From NCBI RefSeq assembly GCF_000003815.2, contig NC_049989.1, positions 7,855,650 to 7,919,649 of the forward strand: DNA of 64,000 nt, in the 5' to 3' direction. This DNA is from Branchiostoma floridae. Taxonomy: Eukaryota; Chordata; Leptocardii; Amphioxiformes; Branchiostomatidae. Of the stretch, positions 25,001 through 35,796 are shown one piece after another. Every line of letters starts with the position of its first letter. Positions within the stretch are counted from its first letter, which is position 1. A model generated the notes under the pieces. That model was not told the origin of the DNA. It saw only the letters and a program-made list of their open reading frames with translations, and ran no database searches. Both the position numbers and the translations under genes were made by a program.

Positions 25001-25629
25001 TCATTCATTCATTTATTCACAATAAAAAACAGTATTGAATACCCCATTGCATACACTATGTATTTTTTCTGAAGTAAAATGTGTCTAAATGTGAAGTTCT
25101 CAAAACCCTTTTACTGCATGAAAACGATGATCTTTTTTTTTCAGAGATTGAGATCCAAGAAGTCAACCGGACCATAACTAATGTTACCTTCGGCGGACAT
25201 GGTTCTAAAGTCGTCAGGTTTTCTGGAGTAAGCAATGCCGCTGTGTCGCCTAGCAACGAGGTATTTGTTGCGGACACGTTTAACAGGAGAGTTCAAGTCT
25301 TTAACATGGAGGGCGTCTACCTCCGGAAGTTCCCGACGGTCGTGTCTGTGGAAGGATCCGAGACTATGAACCCGTACGACATGTCCATTGACGGGAAGGG
25401 TCATCTGTGGGTGATTGGAGAGACCGTCTCGTTAGAACTGATCCTTGTCCGGTACACGAAAACGGGACGCCACATAATCACAATCCATCCACCTTCCCTA
25501 TTCACGACCTTCAACGACATTGCGGTCGACACACTTCGGAATCACGTCATCGTCATAGCAGAAAATGCGCAAGGATCTCGAGTCTCTAGGGAAGTCATGG
25601 TGCTTCTTTACAATGGTACCGTGGTCTGA
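22055..25629 (+). pseudogene. NHL receptor-like gene, copy 2, truncated by a nonsense codon
   Basis: Exons 22055-22838, 23320-23526, 24247-24380, 24587-24734 and 25145 onward are in phase. The frame stops at TGA 25627-25629, where copies 1 and 3 have CGA (Arg). The product would be 585 aa ending in blade 3, without blades 4-6. The frame is otherwise open to the ancestral stop at 25995 (707 aa if read through). The change is a CpG transition, so it could be a recent pseudogenising mutation, a null allele in the sequenced individual, or a secretory-folding-defective protein. The tail, three NPMY motifs and membrane anchor (about 335-363) are intact. The start lacks copy 1's first residues because of the upstream frameshift. 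Confidence 0.75.
24935..25017. repeat. (TTCC)n(TTCA)n microsatellite, intron 4 of copy 2
   Basis: Shorter, interrupted counterpart of 18541-18645. Confidence 0.9.
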
Positions 25630-28040
25630 AAGTTTGAAACGCGGCAAGGGTGGCCTAACTTTATTACTGTAGACAGAAATGGACGATATTTGGTAACTGA
25701 CGTTTATAAAACTCGCGACCTTGTGTATGTCTATAGCGAGACTGGACAATACCAGTTTAGTTTTGGAAGTGAGGGCCGGATATCAACGCCCATGGGAATC
25801 TGTGTGTACAGTTCAGGTAATGTTCTAGTGGCAGATGGGTATGATGTAAGCTTAGAAATGTTCACAGACAGCGGGGAGCATGTCCGCCGCGTTGTGCCCG
25901 GTGTGATGTTCACGGGAATAGCTGTAGCACCAGGTGGCCAGCTGGTTCTAGTGAATGAAATTCATGATACCGTCACCATACTGTCACGCTATTGATCCTG
26001 TCCTGAAAGAAGTAGCTGTTTTGGCACAAAAAAGGACAGTAACTTTTGTTCCGTCAACAACAAACTGTAATTCACCTTCGTGCATAATTTTGTGTATATT
26101 ACTCTCTGTTCATATAATCTAACACAACAAGCTGGAATAACAGGTACCAGAGATATTCATTTAGAACTCTAAAGTCATGTGATGTCATCAGTGTCATGTT
26201 GGTGTCTCTATTTGCAGGTCAATGAATCATACCTCAAGCATTTTCAGACATTTAAAGATCTTCTGACCCGGCCCCCTCAAATAACCACCATTAAATGTCT
26301 ACAGCTGTAATAAGTGAATACAAGAAGAACAAAAATACTGAGTACACTTGAGCTAGCTATGATCCATTGAAATGCAAATAGGGACACCAACATGGCAGTC
26401 GGCACCTACCTGCTTCATTGAGATTGAAAGTGTTTATATTCTGTATAGTAAATGCTATCAACTAAATCGTACATTTCTTATTCATTTACTTTTATTATAG
26501 GTTACGGCCAATGATATATTGTCAACAGTTTCTATTCAATCTGTCAACTTGCATTTTACTTCTGTCTCTATGGTAAATTACTTTAAAATATGGAATATCT
26601 TGTTGACCTTTGTTAATACAGTGGCTTTATTGTATTGAGAAGAAAATTATTGACTTTTAATAATGCAGGGAAGAGATTATTTTTGGTAATGGTATTGAAG
26701 ACAGTAGAATATACTACATATTCATTTTTCAGGAAGGGTTTGGCTGCAATAAAACTCATCAAATATTGTAAACAAATATGAAACATGTGTTTCAATAATA
26801 GTACATGTACGTTTCCCTGTGAACATAGCAGTCAGCAACCTTTTGTCGCATCAAATAAATGCCCAGTCAAATAATGGCCAGATTAAGTAATGCGCCTTCG
26901 TGGAGTTAGGGTTAGGACATGGGTTACCGTTGGATTAGGGCTATGATTACATGCTGGTTTGGGCCCTAGGCTTAGATTAGGGTTTAGTGTAGCGTTAGGG
27001 TTGGATTAGGGTTAATCTCCAGAGCGTGACCCATCCTTCCAAAACCCGCGCAGACTTCTTCTTGAAAATTATCAGGTCCCATAAGAGCCTGACGCACGTC
27101 TGTCTGGTATACAGTACCCCCAAACAGTGTCGGGCCAATCATTTGGCAGGCGGCAAACTTGCCGTTACACCTGCAGCTTCACAATATCAAATTCCGTAGA
27201 TATATTCAGAGAGCGTAATCCAGAAGCTCGAACGTAAAGTTTACTTTCTCGACCAAAAAATGAAAAACATGACACTGTAAAGAAGACAATTAAACGCCCT
27301 TAATGTAAGATTTGTCTCAGTTTTTGTTTACCCGATGTTTTACGGCATTTAGTACATATTTTCATTAATATTCTTGTTTATCTGGAGTTTCACTTATTAG
27401 CTAGACTTATTGCCCTTTTGCGTGGCATAGAAAGATTGTCTACTGACGTCTTGAATAAAACTCGTAACCAACAAAATTGCCGCGACACCTGCAGCAGAAA
27501 ATAGAAGGCGTAATCCAGAAGCCCAAAAAGTTAACTTTCTCGACCCCCCCAAAAATAAGGAAAAACTGACACTAATATGAAGACAATCTAAAGCCCTTAA
27601 TGTAAGATTTGAATCCATGTTTGTTTACCCATAAAACTCATACCCATAAAACATATTATTTATCTGGAGTTTCATTTATTGCCCTATTTTGGGCGTAGAA
27701 AGATTGTCTACTGACGTCTTAGATAAAATTCATACCCATAAAACAAAATTCCTGTGACACCTGCAGCTTCGCCATGTGGTCCATTCCGTACATCCAGAAG
27801 GCGTAATCCAGAAGTCCAAAAAGTTAACTTTCTCGATAAAAAGAGAAAAGAAATTGAAAGTCGTGGAGATATCAATCTAGCCACCTTGATATAAGATTTG
27901 TTTCAGTGTTTGAAACAGGTTTTCATAAGATCTGGTACATTTTTTCATGAATATTCTTGTTTGTATTATATTGTTTCACTTATTGGTTTAGACGTATTGC
28001 CCTGGCCCTATTTCGTGGCGTGGAAAGATTGTCTACTGAC

Positions 28041-28048
28041 TGACGTCA
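28041..28048. promoter_or_regulatory. Perfect CRE palindrome upstream of gene 3
   Basis: TGACGTCA at the same place as in unit 2, in the last promoter-proximal subrepeat about 200 bp before the leader ATG. Confidence 0.4.
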
Positions 28049-28248
28049 TAATTAAAAATCATGCCCAGCAAGTAGAGCCACCAGGAATCAATCGCCAGAC
28101 ATCGCTTCACTACAAAACAACGAGGTAGGCTAGTTTTCCTCTCTTATTTTCCCAACGAACGGATAGAATGCTGATAGAGTTAAAAACTACAGATTTTTTG
28201 GAAGGACGGTAATTTTTGTAGATTCATTTGTGACCACTCGTACTCAAG

Positions 28249-28311
28249 ATGGATACAATGAACGCTGAGGCTGCTGGCGACTCTACTGACTTCGGTTTAA
28301 CACTGCTCTGA
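28249..28311 (+). other. 20-codon upstream ORF, copy 3
   Basis: Same 2-bp insertion and same stop as in copy 2, ending 14 nt before the main ATG at 28326. Confidence 0.7.
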
Positions 28312-28325
28312 CAGCGACAAATAGT

Positions 28326-31300
28326 ATGGAACCCGCACAATGTAACTCTTCTGATTGCACAGAAGAAACTTTGGATCAAAATACTGTTCAATCTCAGCAT
28401 CACTGCCAGGTCCAGTTCAGCTTTGAAGAGCAGGAGGACATTTCACCAGTCTACGCAGAAGAACCGCTGCAATCTGTAGAATCCGTAGAATCTGAAGACA
28501 GCCGTCCGCCTAGAGACACATATGGTACTGCTAGTAGTAAAGAAAACGATATAGCGGCCTATCAGTTGGAAGGTACCAGGTGTCAAGAAGAAGTGGCATC
28601 GGCTGTGTACAAATGTAACCAAGATGGAAGTGATGCTAACACATATGGTACTGCCGGTAGTAAAGAAAACGATACAGCGGCATACCAGTTGGAAGGTACC
28701 TGTCAAGAACAAGTGGCATCGGCTGTGTATAGATGTAGCCAAGAAGGAAGTGATGCTAACACAAGCAGCGAAGCACAGAATGTTGAAAGTGATAGAAGTG
28801 AACCCAAAACTGTTGCTGAACCGTTGGATAATGATTCTAACTCAGACATAAGAAATCCAGGCGGCATAATACCCTCAGACCACGACTCTATCAGTCCGTA
28901 TGCAGTCGCTTATGATCAAGATATCAGTAACGGGAGAGACAACAGTGAACTAGGAGATGGCTCGGACATTCAGCCATACGCCGTTACGTATGACGAACAG
29001 GACACTCATCATTATGATAACCACACACTGACTGGCCTCTCGGCTGATGATGCGCAGTTCGCCAGTATACAACATAACACCAGTTTTGGTAAGTACGCCG
29101 CACAAACAGCCACAAAATTATGATAAATGCACATTGAAAACATCATTTCATTTCACACTTTGTCCAAGACAATTTCGATATGTTTTTCAAATCAATTGCT
29201 TATCATTTATTTTAAATCTATAGATTATAATCATTATGATAAGGACTGTTTTCTGTTTAGGCAATGTAGCTATTTCCTTACCAACACACCCTTCTTCGAC
29301 TACAGAAAAGCCGTATATTAAACCCTATGTACTACATCTACAAGACACAGCGCATACAATACGCACTGTCATGTCATGTGCACACACACACTCACACAAG
29401 CGAGCGCGCGCACAAGCGCATGCACCTACAGCCACACACCCGCACATATACACAACACCCCCTACACACACACACTTGACCTAATTATTTGTAAAGATTT
29501 ATGAATGGGCGATATACACAAAACAACGGTCCATTTCGATACAGTGGATTCTGTTTGGTGGAGTATCCGTCATCCATTGGCGCTTAAAAGTTCTATCTTC
29601 ATGTAAACAACACTAACTGATTCTATTTTAGACCAATTTTGACCGTACAAGCTTGGTAAAAATGACTATCAGCTCTCCTCTACTTCGCTCTTGTTAATTT
29701 CTTGGACGTGTATGCCCCAAAACAGGTGAACGCCTGCCGGTGTAATCTGTTCATTTTCGAATAGGTCAAACATCCGATCCACTGATTTTTTTTTTAGGTC
29801 CGGTTTTTCTGGGGCGGTCCAACACGGTCTTGTACCGGTACACCGTACGGGTACCCACCCCTAGTAATAGATCATTGAGGTCACGACAATTATCACAGCC
29901 CTTCATTCTTTAAGTCCATACTGTTTATACAGAAAACCAGGTGAGAGGACAGGGAGGAAGCTTCACTGATGAACAGACGGGTGCTGCAATCCTAGCGTCT
30001 TGTACAGCAGCTAGGGGCATACATGTACTCTCTCCTAATCCTATGTACGAACAGAACGTGTTACGCCCAAACCCCATGTACCGACAGGACAACTTGCGCC
30101 CCAACCCTATGTACATCCCAAATAATCTGCGACCAAACTTAGAAGGAGGTAATCAAAAAGTTCTTTCAAACTATATGTCCATGCTATTGAGTATTTTGCC
30201 ACCTTAGCTATCTTGACACACGTATCGCTGTTATGTGCTGACAGTATTAATCCAACTGCCCTAAATCCACCATGCGACCCCGTTGACTCATTTGGCAGTA
30301 CATGTTTTTGGTCGTATTGGATATATAAGAACGTTATGACATTTTGTAATGCGCAGCAAAGTCTTGGGGTTTTTTCCTAGCATTTATTACATTTTACCTT
30401 TAGAATGAAAGTGTATGTATTGTATTTATAATTTATGATCAAAACCCACACATCTTTTGCCTTCTACTGTCTTTGGAAAAGACAATAACCCAGAATCTAG
30501 AGTCAGCTTTTAGACTAGAGTAGACACTTGCTATATTGTTTTCGTTACACTGTTTGAATCTCTCATCTTACCTGCAAGTAGCCCGCGGGCAAGAATTTGC
30601 AATAAACTTATTAATGCCTGATGCTGTTGACGTCATCTGCTCAGCATGCTGTGTGACTACAAGTGTGTTCGTGATGGCGCTGGTTGTTTCACTAGCCCTG
30701 CTCCTTCCGACTTCGGTCAAGCCAGCGAAACTAGACATTGCTCACACGACTACGGTGAGCCGTTCATTTTCATTCTAACCTTTGGTCAATACTCCCCATA
30801 CTCCATGATACTTGGCTTCGATTTATATGGATACGTGTATCAATTATTACAACTGCCATAATTGAGATTTAAGATTCGTTGTATGTACATATTTGTCATA
30901 CATTATCAAATTCCCTAGTTCTTCTCAGTTACTCTTTTGTCGTCTACCCATCCTAGGTATGGCCGACTGGATCGTTATAATAAATGAATATCTTTATTGC
31001 ACATTTTGCCACACCGGGCCAAGTACAGGTCACAACAAGACATGCTGAAGAAATACATTTAACAGATAAAAGATAGAACTAAGATAGAACTAGATAAATC
31101 AAACCTCTCCACGCTTTTCAATTATGGTGGAGATAAAAGAACAGAAATGTTTTAAGACCGACGGTTTGTCTTGTTTCATTATGAATATGTTATATGTACA
31201 CAGAACGTCACAGTCCAAGCGGATACCAACCGACATGTGGAATACACATCATCTACACATGCACCTGCTGCCAGCACTGAAGGTATTATTTCGGAAGTAA

Positions 31301-34300
31301 TTGCTACTTACGAGGGGTGATCAACAAGTTCTCGGCCTCACCCAGAAATAATGAGTACAACTCAAATTTTGAGGCACAACTTCACAGTATGGAGCCTTTT
31401 ATCAATATCCGCCAAATTTCAAATCACTGCAAGTCATCACTTTACAGGCATTCGTTTCTTGCAAATCAGAAGGTATAAGTGGCGAGAAAAAAGTGGTGTG
31501 AATTATGATCAGACATGTGTGGGTCGAGTTCCCCATGCCGTAAATTTTCAAAAGACATTGTCAAAATGTTTGATAATGATTCTCTTCCTATTTCAAGCAA
31601 AAAGAATTGGGTGTCTGACTTCCAGCAGCGCAATTTGACCCGCACACCTCAGGTCAGGTCAATTGTCCACGCTTTTTCCTTCTCCCTTACCTAACATTAC
31701 TGGGTGTCGCCTGCAAAGTAATGATCACAATGATTTGAATTTTGGTACATATTTATAAAAGACTTTATACTTGACATCTACGCTTCGAAATCTGAGCTGT
31801 GCGTATTATTTCTCGGTGAAGTCGAAGACTTATTGATAACCCCGAGTACATGTATAAAGTCTTATATGAATGTGTACCCAAATTCAAATTATTGTGATCA
31901 TTACGTTGCAGGCGACACCCAGTAACGTTAGGTAAGGGATAACGAAAAAAAAGTGGACAATTGATCTGCAACCTGAGGTGTGCAGGTCAAATTGTCTGAT
32001 CACACTTCACCCTTCTTTTTGTCGCAACTTACCTTCCAATTTAGGAAAAACGAATGCCGGAAAGTAATGACTCCAATGATGTGTAATTTGGAGGATATTG
32101 ATAAAAGGCTTCATACTATGAAGTTGTGACTCAAAATCTGAGTTGTGCTTGTTATTTCTGGTGAGGCCGGGAACTTATTGATCACCCCTCGTAAACTGTT
32201 CTGTTTAACCCGATTCAGACGGGGGGGGGGGGGGGGGGCTTTTGAGGCCTGCGCCAACTTCGATGTCATATAACGCAAGAACGGCTTATGCTAGAGCCAC
32301 CAAATTTGGTGAGTTTTCCTAAAATATTGTTGGTAACAATGTCATGAAGTTGACAAATTTTCCATTTTTTTCGTGTTGCCATGGTAACCGTTTGTTTACA
32401 GGCAGTTGCCAAAGATCGCTAATTTCAGTTCTAACAATGTATTTTTCACGTTCATTTTCTATATTACTGCTATTTTCTGACATAAATGAAATCTTATGTT
32501 ATTAAGAATATCTTTCATAATTGGATATGCATAAATTATGCTAATTTGATGACGTCATCAGCCCAAATCCAAGATGGCGGACCGTATGGCCAGATAAAGA
32601 ATAACTAGCTTTAATATCATCCCTTAGAATTTGTAACTACCTGGTATTTTTTCATAAAAAAACATCTAGATGAATGTATTAAGTCCATTTCCATTGCCTT
32701 TTGTGATAATTTGTTGCAAAAAAAGGATTTTTGAAATTTCAAGGTGGTGGATATAATGTGGCGGAGCCCAACTGGTATCTTAGATGTGAATGACGTCATT
32801 TTATGATGTCATTTTGACGTCATTGATATTGCTATTGGCAACACAAGTCGTAACAAACAAACATCATTATTCTGTTATATGCACTTGCTGTTACATTTTG
32901 TAGTATAGCTTGAAGTTTTCGGAGAATGCCCCTTTTTCATGGGTTTGGCCAATATAATCAAATTGATGACGTCATAATGACGTCACATTACGACAACGTA
33001 CCGTCAAACATCTTATACTTGTCAGATATTATGTCTACATCATGTTCTAAAAAATTGGTGGCCATACAACACGTCGTTTAAGAGTTATAGGACTTAGAAG
33101 TGGGTGGCCTCAACCCCCCCCCCCCCTTCCACGGTCCAGGGATGACCAAAAAAGCCCGGTCTGAATAGAGTTAATAGAATAGAATAGATAACGAGACTTC
33201 CGAAAATTTCCTCTTACATGTTACTATTTCAGATGAAGTAACATTATGGATTTGCTGTAATCAATTATTGTTATAATTACATATTTGACCAGGCTTTAAC
33301 AATCAATACGATGATGATTTATTCATTTATTCATTCATTAATTCACTCACAATTAAAATCAATATTGAATACTTCTCTCCATTGCACCATGTATTTTTTG
33401 CATGCAGTCAATTGGATTTAAATATGAAGTCCTCAAGACTTTCTAATGCATAAAAACTATAATCTATAATTTTCCAGCGATTCAGATGCAAGCAGTCAAC
33501 CAGACGATATCTAAAATTACCTTTGGCGGACGTGGTTCTAAAGCCGGCAGGTTTTCGGGATTAAACAATGCCGCTGTGTCTCCTAGCAACGAGATATTTG
33601 TTGCGGACACGTTGAACAGGACAGTTCAAGTCTTCAACATGGAGGGCGCCTACCTCCGGAAGTTTCCGACGGTCGTGTCGGGGGAAGGATCCGAGGCTAT
33701 GGACCCGTTAGACATATCCATCGACGGGGAGGGTCATCTGTGGGTGATTGGAGAGACGGACACGTCAGAAATCATTGTCAGCTATACAAAAAAGGGGCGC
33801 CACATAATAACAATCCATCCATCCTCCCCAAACATAACCTTCCACGACATTGCGGTCGACAAACTTCGGAATTACGTCACTATCACTACGGCAGAACAAG
33901 AAGTCTCTGGGGCTGGGGATGTCACGGTGCTTCTTTACAACGGTACCGTGGTCCGAAAGATTGAAACGCCGCAATGGTGGCCTAACTTTATTGCTGTAGA
34001 CAAAAATGGACGGTATTTGGTAACTGACATGTACAAAACTGACCTTGTGTACATCTATAGCGAGACTGGACAATACCAGCTTAGCTTGGGAGGCAAGGGC
34101 CGGATATTAATGCCAGTGGGAATCTATGTGGATAGTTCAGGTAATATTCTGGTGGCAGATGAGTATGATTCAAGCGTGGAAATGTTCACAGACAGCGGGG
34201 AGCATGTCCGCCGCGTTGAGCCCGGTGTGATGTTCACGGGTATGGCTCTAGCACCAGGTGGCCAGCTGGTTCTGGTGAATCAAATGTATAGTAACGTCAC

Positions 34301-34319
34301 CATACTGTCACGATATTGA
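28326..34319 (+). CDS. NHL receptor-like gene, copy 3 (rescued reading frame)
   Basis: Proposed exons 28326-29088, 29933-30148, 30645-30754, 31204-31282 and 33478-34319 join in phase to 669 aa. The tail has two 40-aa-type repeats, two PYAVAYD motifs and three NPMY motifs. The membrane anchor is about 328-352 and six NHL-like blades fill exon 5 with no stop. The original exon 4 acceptor (TAG before 30957) leads into an inserted sequence with a TAA after eight codons. An internal acceptor ending TACACAG at 31203 gives exon 4 in the correct phase, minus the first part of the stalk. That exon 4 choice is inference. The downstream half is more diverged from copies 1 and 2 than the upstream half. 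Confidence 0.65.
29383..29476. repeat. CA-rich/GC-alternating simple repeat
   Basis: An imperfect CA array with an internal GCGCGCGC tract in intron 1 of copy 3. It is alternating purine-pyrimidine, so it could form Z-DNA. Copies 1 and 2 do not have it. Confidence 0.7.
30973..31186 (-). mobile_element. Retroelement-like 3' tail inserted in exon 4 of copy 3
   Basis: About 214 bp lie between ...GCCGACTGGAT and ATGTTATATGTACACAG, which are adjacent in copies 1 and 2. Read on the minus strand, the insert ends CAATAAAGATATTCATTTATT, resembling a retroposon 3' end with an AT-rich tail. It puts a stop codon in the original exon 4 frame. The element family is not recognised. Confidence 0.6.
31311..32191. 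mobile_element. TA-flanked foldback (Tc1/mariner-like ends) element in intron 4 of copy 3
   Basis: Starts CGAGGGGTGATCAACAAGTT and ends with the inverse, flanked by TA at 31309-31310 and 32192-32193. The terminal inverted repeats are about 200 bp, and the interior (about 31640-31980) is a second, related palindrome, so nearly all of the 881 bp can fold into one long hairpin. Gene 2 has the uninterrupted site (GCTATCTAAACTGTTC). No transposase ORF is visible. Assignment to mariner rests on TA target and terminus style. Confidence 0.8.
32209..33170. mobile_element. TTAA-flanked (piggyBac-style) non-autonomous element in intron 4 of copy 3
   Basis: 962 bp between TTAA at 32205-32208 and TTAA at 33171-33174. 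The left end is CCCGATTCAGAC then a run of 18 G. The right end, inverted, is CTCTATTCAGACCGGG, with a C13 run about 44 bp inside. Genes 1 and 2 have a single TTAA-type site at this position (CTTTAATAGAATAG). There is no coding capacity. Confidence 0.78.
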
Positions 34320-35796
34320 TCCTGAAAAATCTTAACCTTAGTGAAAAAAAGTGCAGTCAACTACAAATAACTGTAATTCTCCTTTGTAAGTATAATTTTG
34401 TAAATTTAGACACTTCCTTGTTGTATCATCTTGTGGTCTGTTCAAGATGGCATAGAAAATTTGATAAAGTCTTCAAGTAGACGTTGGGGTGAAAGATTGA
34501 AATATTTTCTGCGTGACGGCCAGGCTTCCCTTGCAGCCTCTTGATCCCTCATAAGCAGGTGAAACGTTGAGTAGAATACCAAAGGCCGGCTGTTAAGAGA
34601 AAGCGGATGATGTCCATATATATCTTCAATATACCTATTTGGTACAGAATGTGATGCATATTTGAATGTAGGTGGCGCATCTAAAGGATGGACATGGTGG
34701 TGCCTGCGCTACTTGCGCGGTCCCTAAAAATTCGTCTTTCATATGTCAACTTGTGCCTTAAAGGTTATCATAAGTCTGTAAATGTCTTTCAACATACTTC
34801 CCAGAGTTGTTACTGAATTGAAGCCTAATGTCTTGAATATTTTGACATTTAACAGGTTGGAAGTATATACCCTATCATAACCTAATCTGCAGTACCGCTC
34901 CTGGTCGCCTCCAGAGAAATGGCTAAAACGACCGTCAAATTGCAAAATTTTCGTCTTTTCGGGAATGGGGATATCGCGAAAGGCTCTCAAAGGGGTTTCA
35001 AATTTCAAGGCTTATTTGACTTTATTTTCGATAATGCAACTATTCAAACTTAAGAATGACAATATCTGAGAGACATTTCACGAACAATACCGTGAGGGCA
35101 TTAAGTAATAAGAAATGAATAAACAGGAGTTGATAAGTGTACCTGTCCTGTAAAATGTCGCTATCTCTAGGGCCACATATTTGAGAAAAAAGAAGAAGTT
35201 GAAGAAATGTAACAGTGTTTCTGTATGTTTGTTTAATAGATCCCATTTTTCTTTAAACTGTGATCTGGGATGTGCGTTTGATTGGCGCTAGGCTGATAGA
35301 ACATGGCTTATTGTAGACGTTAGTTTGTTAATCATACAATCCACCTCCTGATAGCGGTGCATGGTCATTAATTATACCATGTCATTCGTTGCTTAATGTA
35401 TCAAGCATGAATTGACCACTTTATCAAATTTTAAAGCAAGATTACGCATAAGCATAACGATAAGAATATGTGACAAAATTTGGTCTGTGATTATCATAGT
35501 TTATCCACGAATTTGTCATTTTGCTTACAGATGTTTATTAAGCAACGTTAGATGTATTCTGTTTCGCTTACATTTATGTATGGTGTAATTATGTGCAATG
35601 AATTGGCTAGCGCTGTTGCTATTTGATTAGTAATAAAACTACAAGTAAGAATTTTTTAGTCCTGCTACATTGCTACAATGATTATGAGGAAACTTTTGGA
35701 CAACATGTAACGTAACACACCCGAAATGTTAGATTGTGCATTGCTGTGATGTGAATAAACGTATTAAGTACTCCTACTTTCACAGTCTCTTTCTTT
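34320..35796. other. Intergenic region after the NHL cluster
   Basis: Homology to the tandem units ends near 34400. No gene is confirmed. Two adjacent open segments on the minus strand (described separately) are the only coding-like signal. The last few hundred bases are AT-rich and featureless up to the LINE ORF. Confidence 0.4.
34440..35008 (-). CDS. Unrecognised open segments, possible two-exon fragment
   Basis: The minus strand from 35008 to 34739 is open for about 89 codons (starts FETPLRAFRDIPIPEK; no ATG start, so it would be an internal exon). A second frame is open from about 34707 to a stop at 34440 for about 87 codons (includes SVPNRYIEDIYGHHPLS and REAWPSRRKYFNLSPQRL). The composition looks protein-like in both. 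A GTATAT donor after GGTTATGATAGG and an AG near 34708 would join them in phase, but the acceptor has no good pyrimidine tract. I do not recognise the family. It could be a gene remnant or chance. Confidence 0.25.

Larger units (their letters stand above)
19779..26143 (+). repeat. Tandem unit 2 of the NHL receptor-like cluster
   Basis: The middle unit is mosaic. From its start to about 22560 it is nearly identical to unit 3 (26144 to about 28835), including the TTAGGG-like block and subrepeats. From about 22573 onward it is nearly identical to unit 1 (14230 onward) apart from unit 1's two transposon insertions. This is the pattern expected if unit 2 arose by unequal exchange between units 1 and 3. 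Confidence 0.85.
26144..34400 (+). repeat. Tandem unit 3 of the NHL receptor-like cluster
   Basis: The 5' flank and most of exon 1 are nearly identical to unit 2. From about 28836 onward the unit is clearly diverged from units 1 and 2 and carries at least three insertions (30973-31186, 31311-32191, 32209-33170). Homology to the 3' flank of gene 1 (19640-19730) continues to about 34400 and then ends. Confidence 0.85.
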
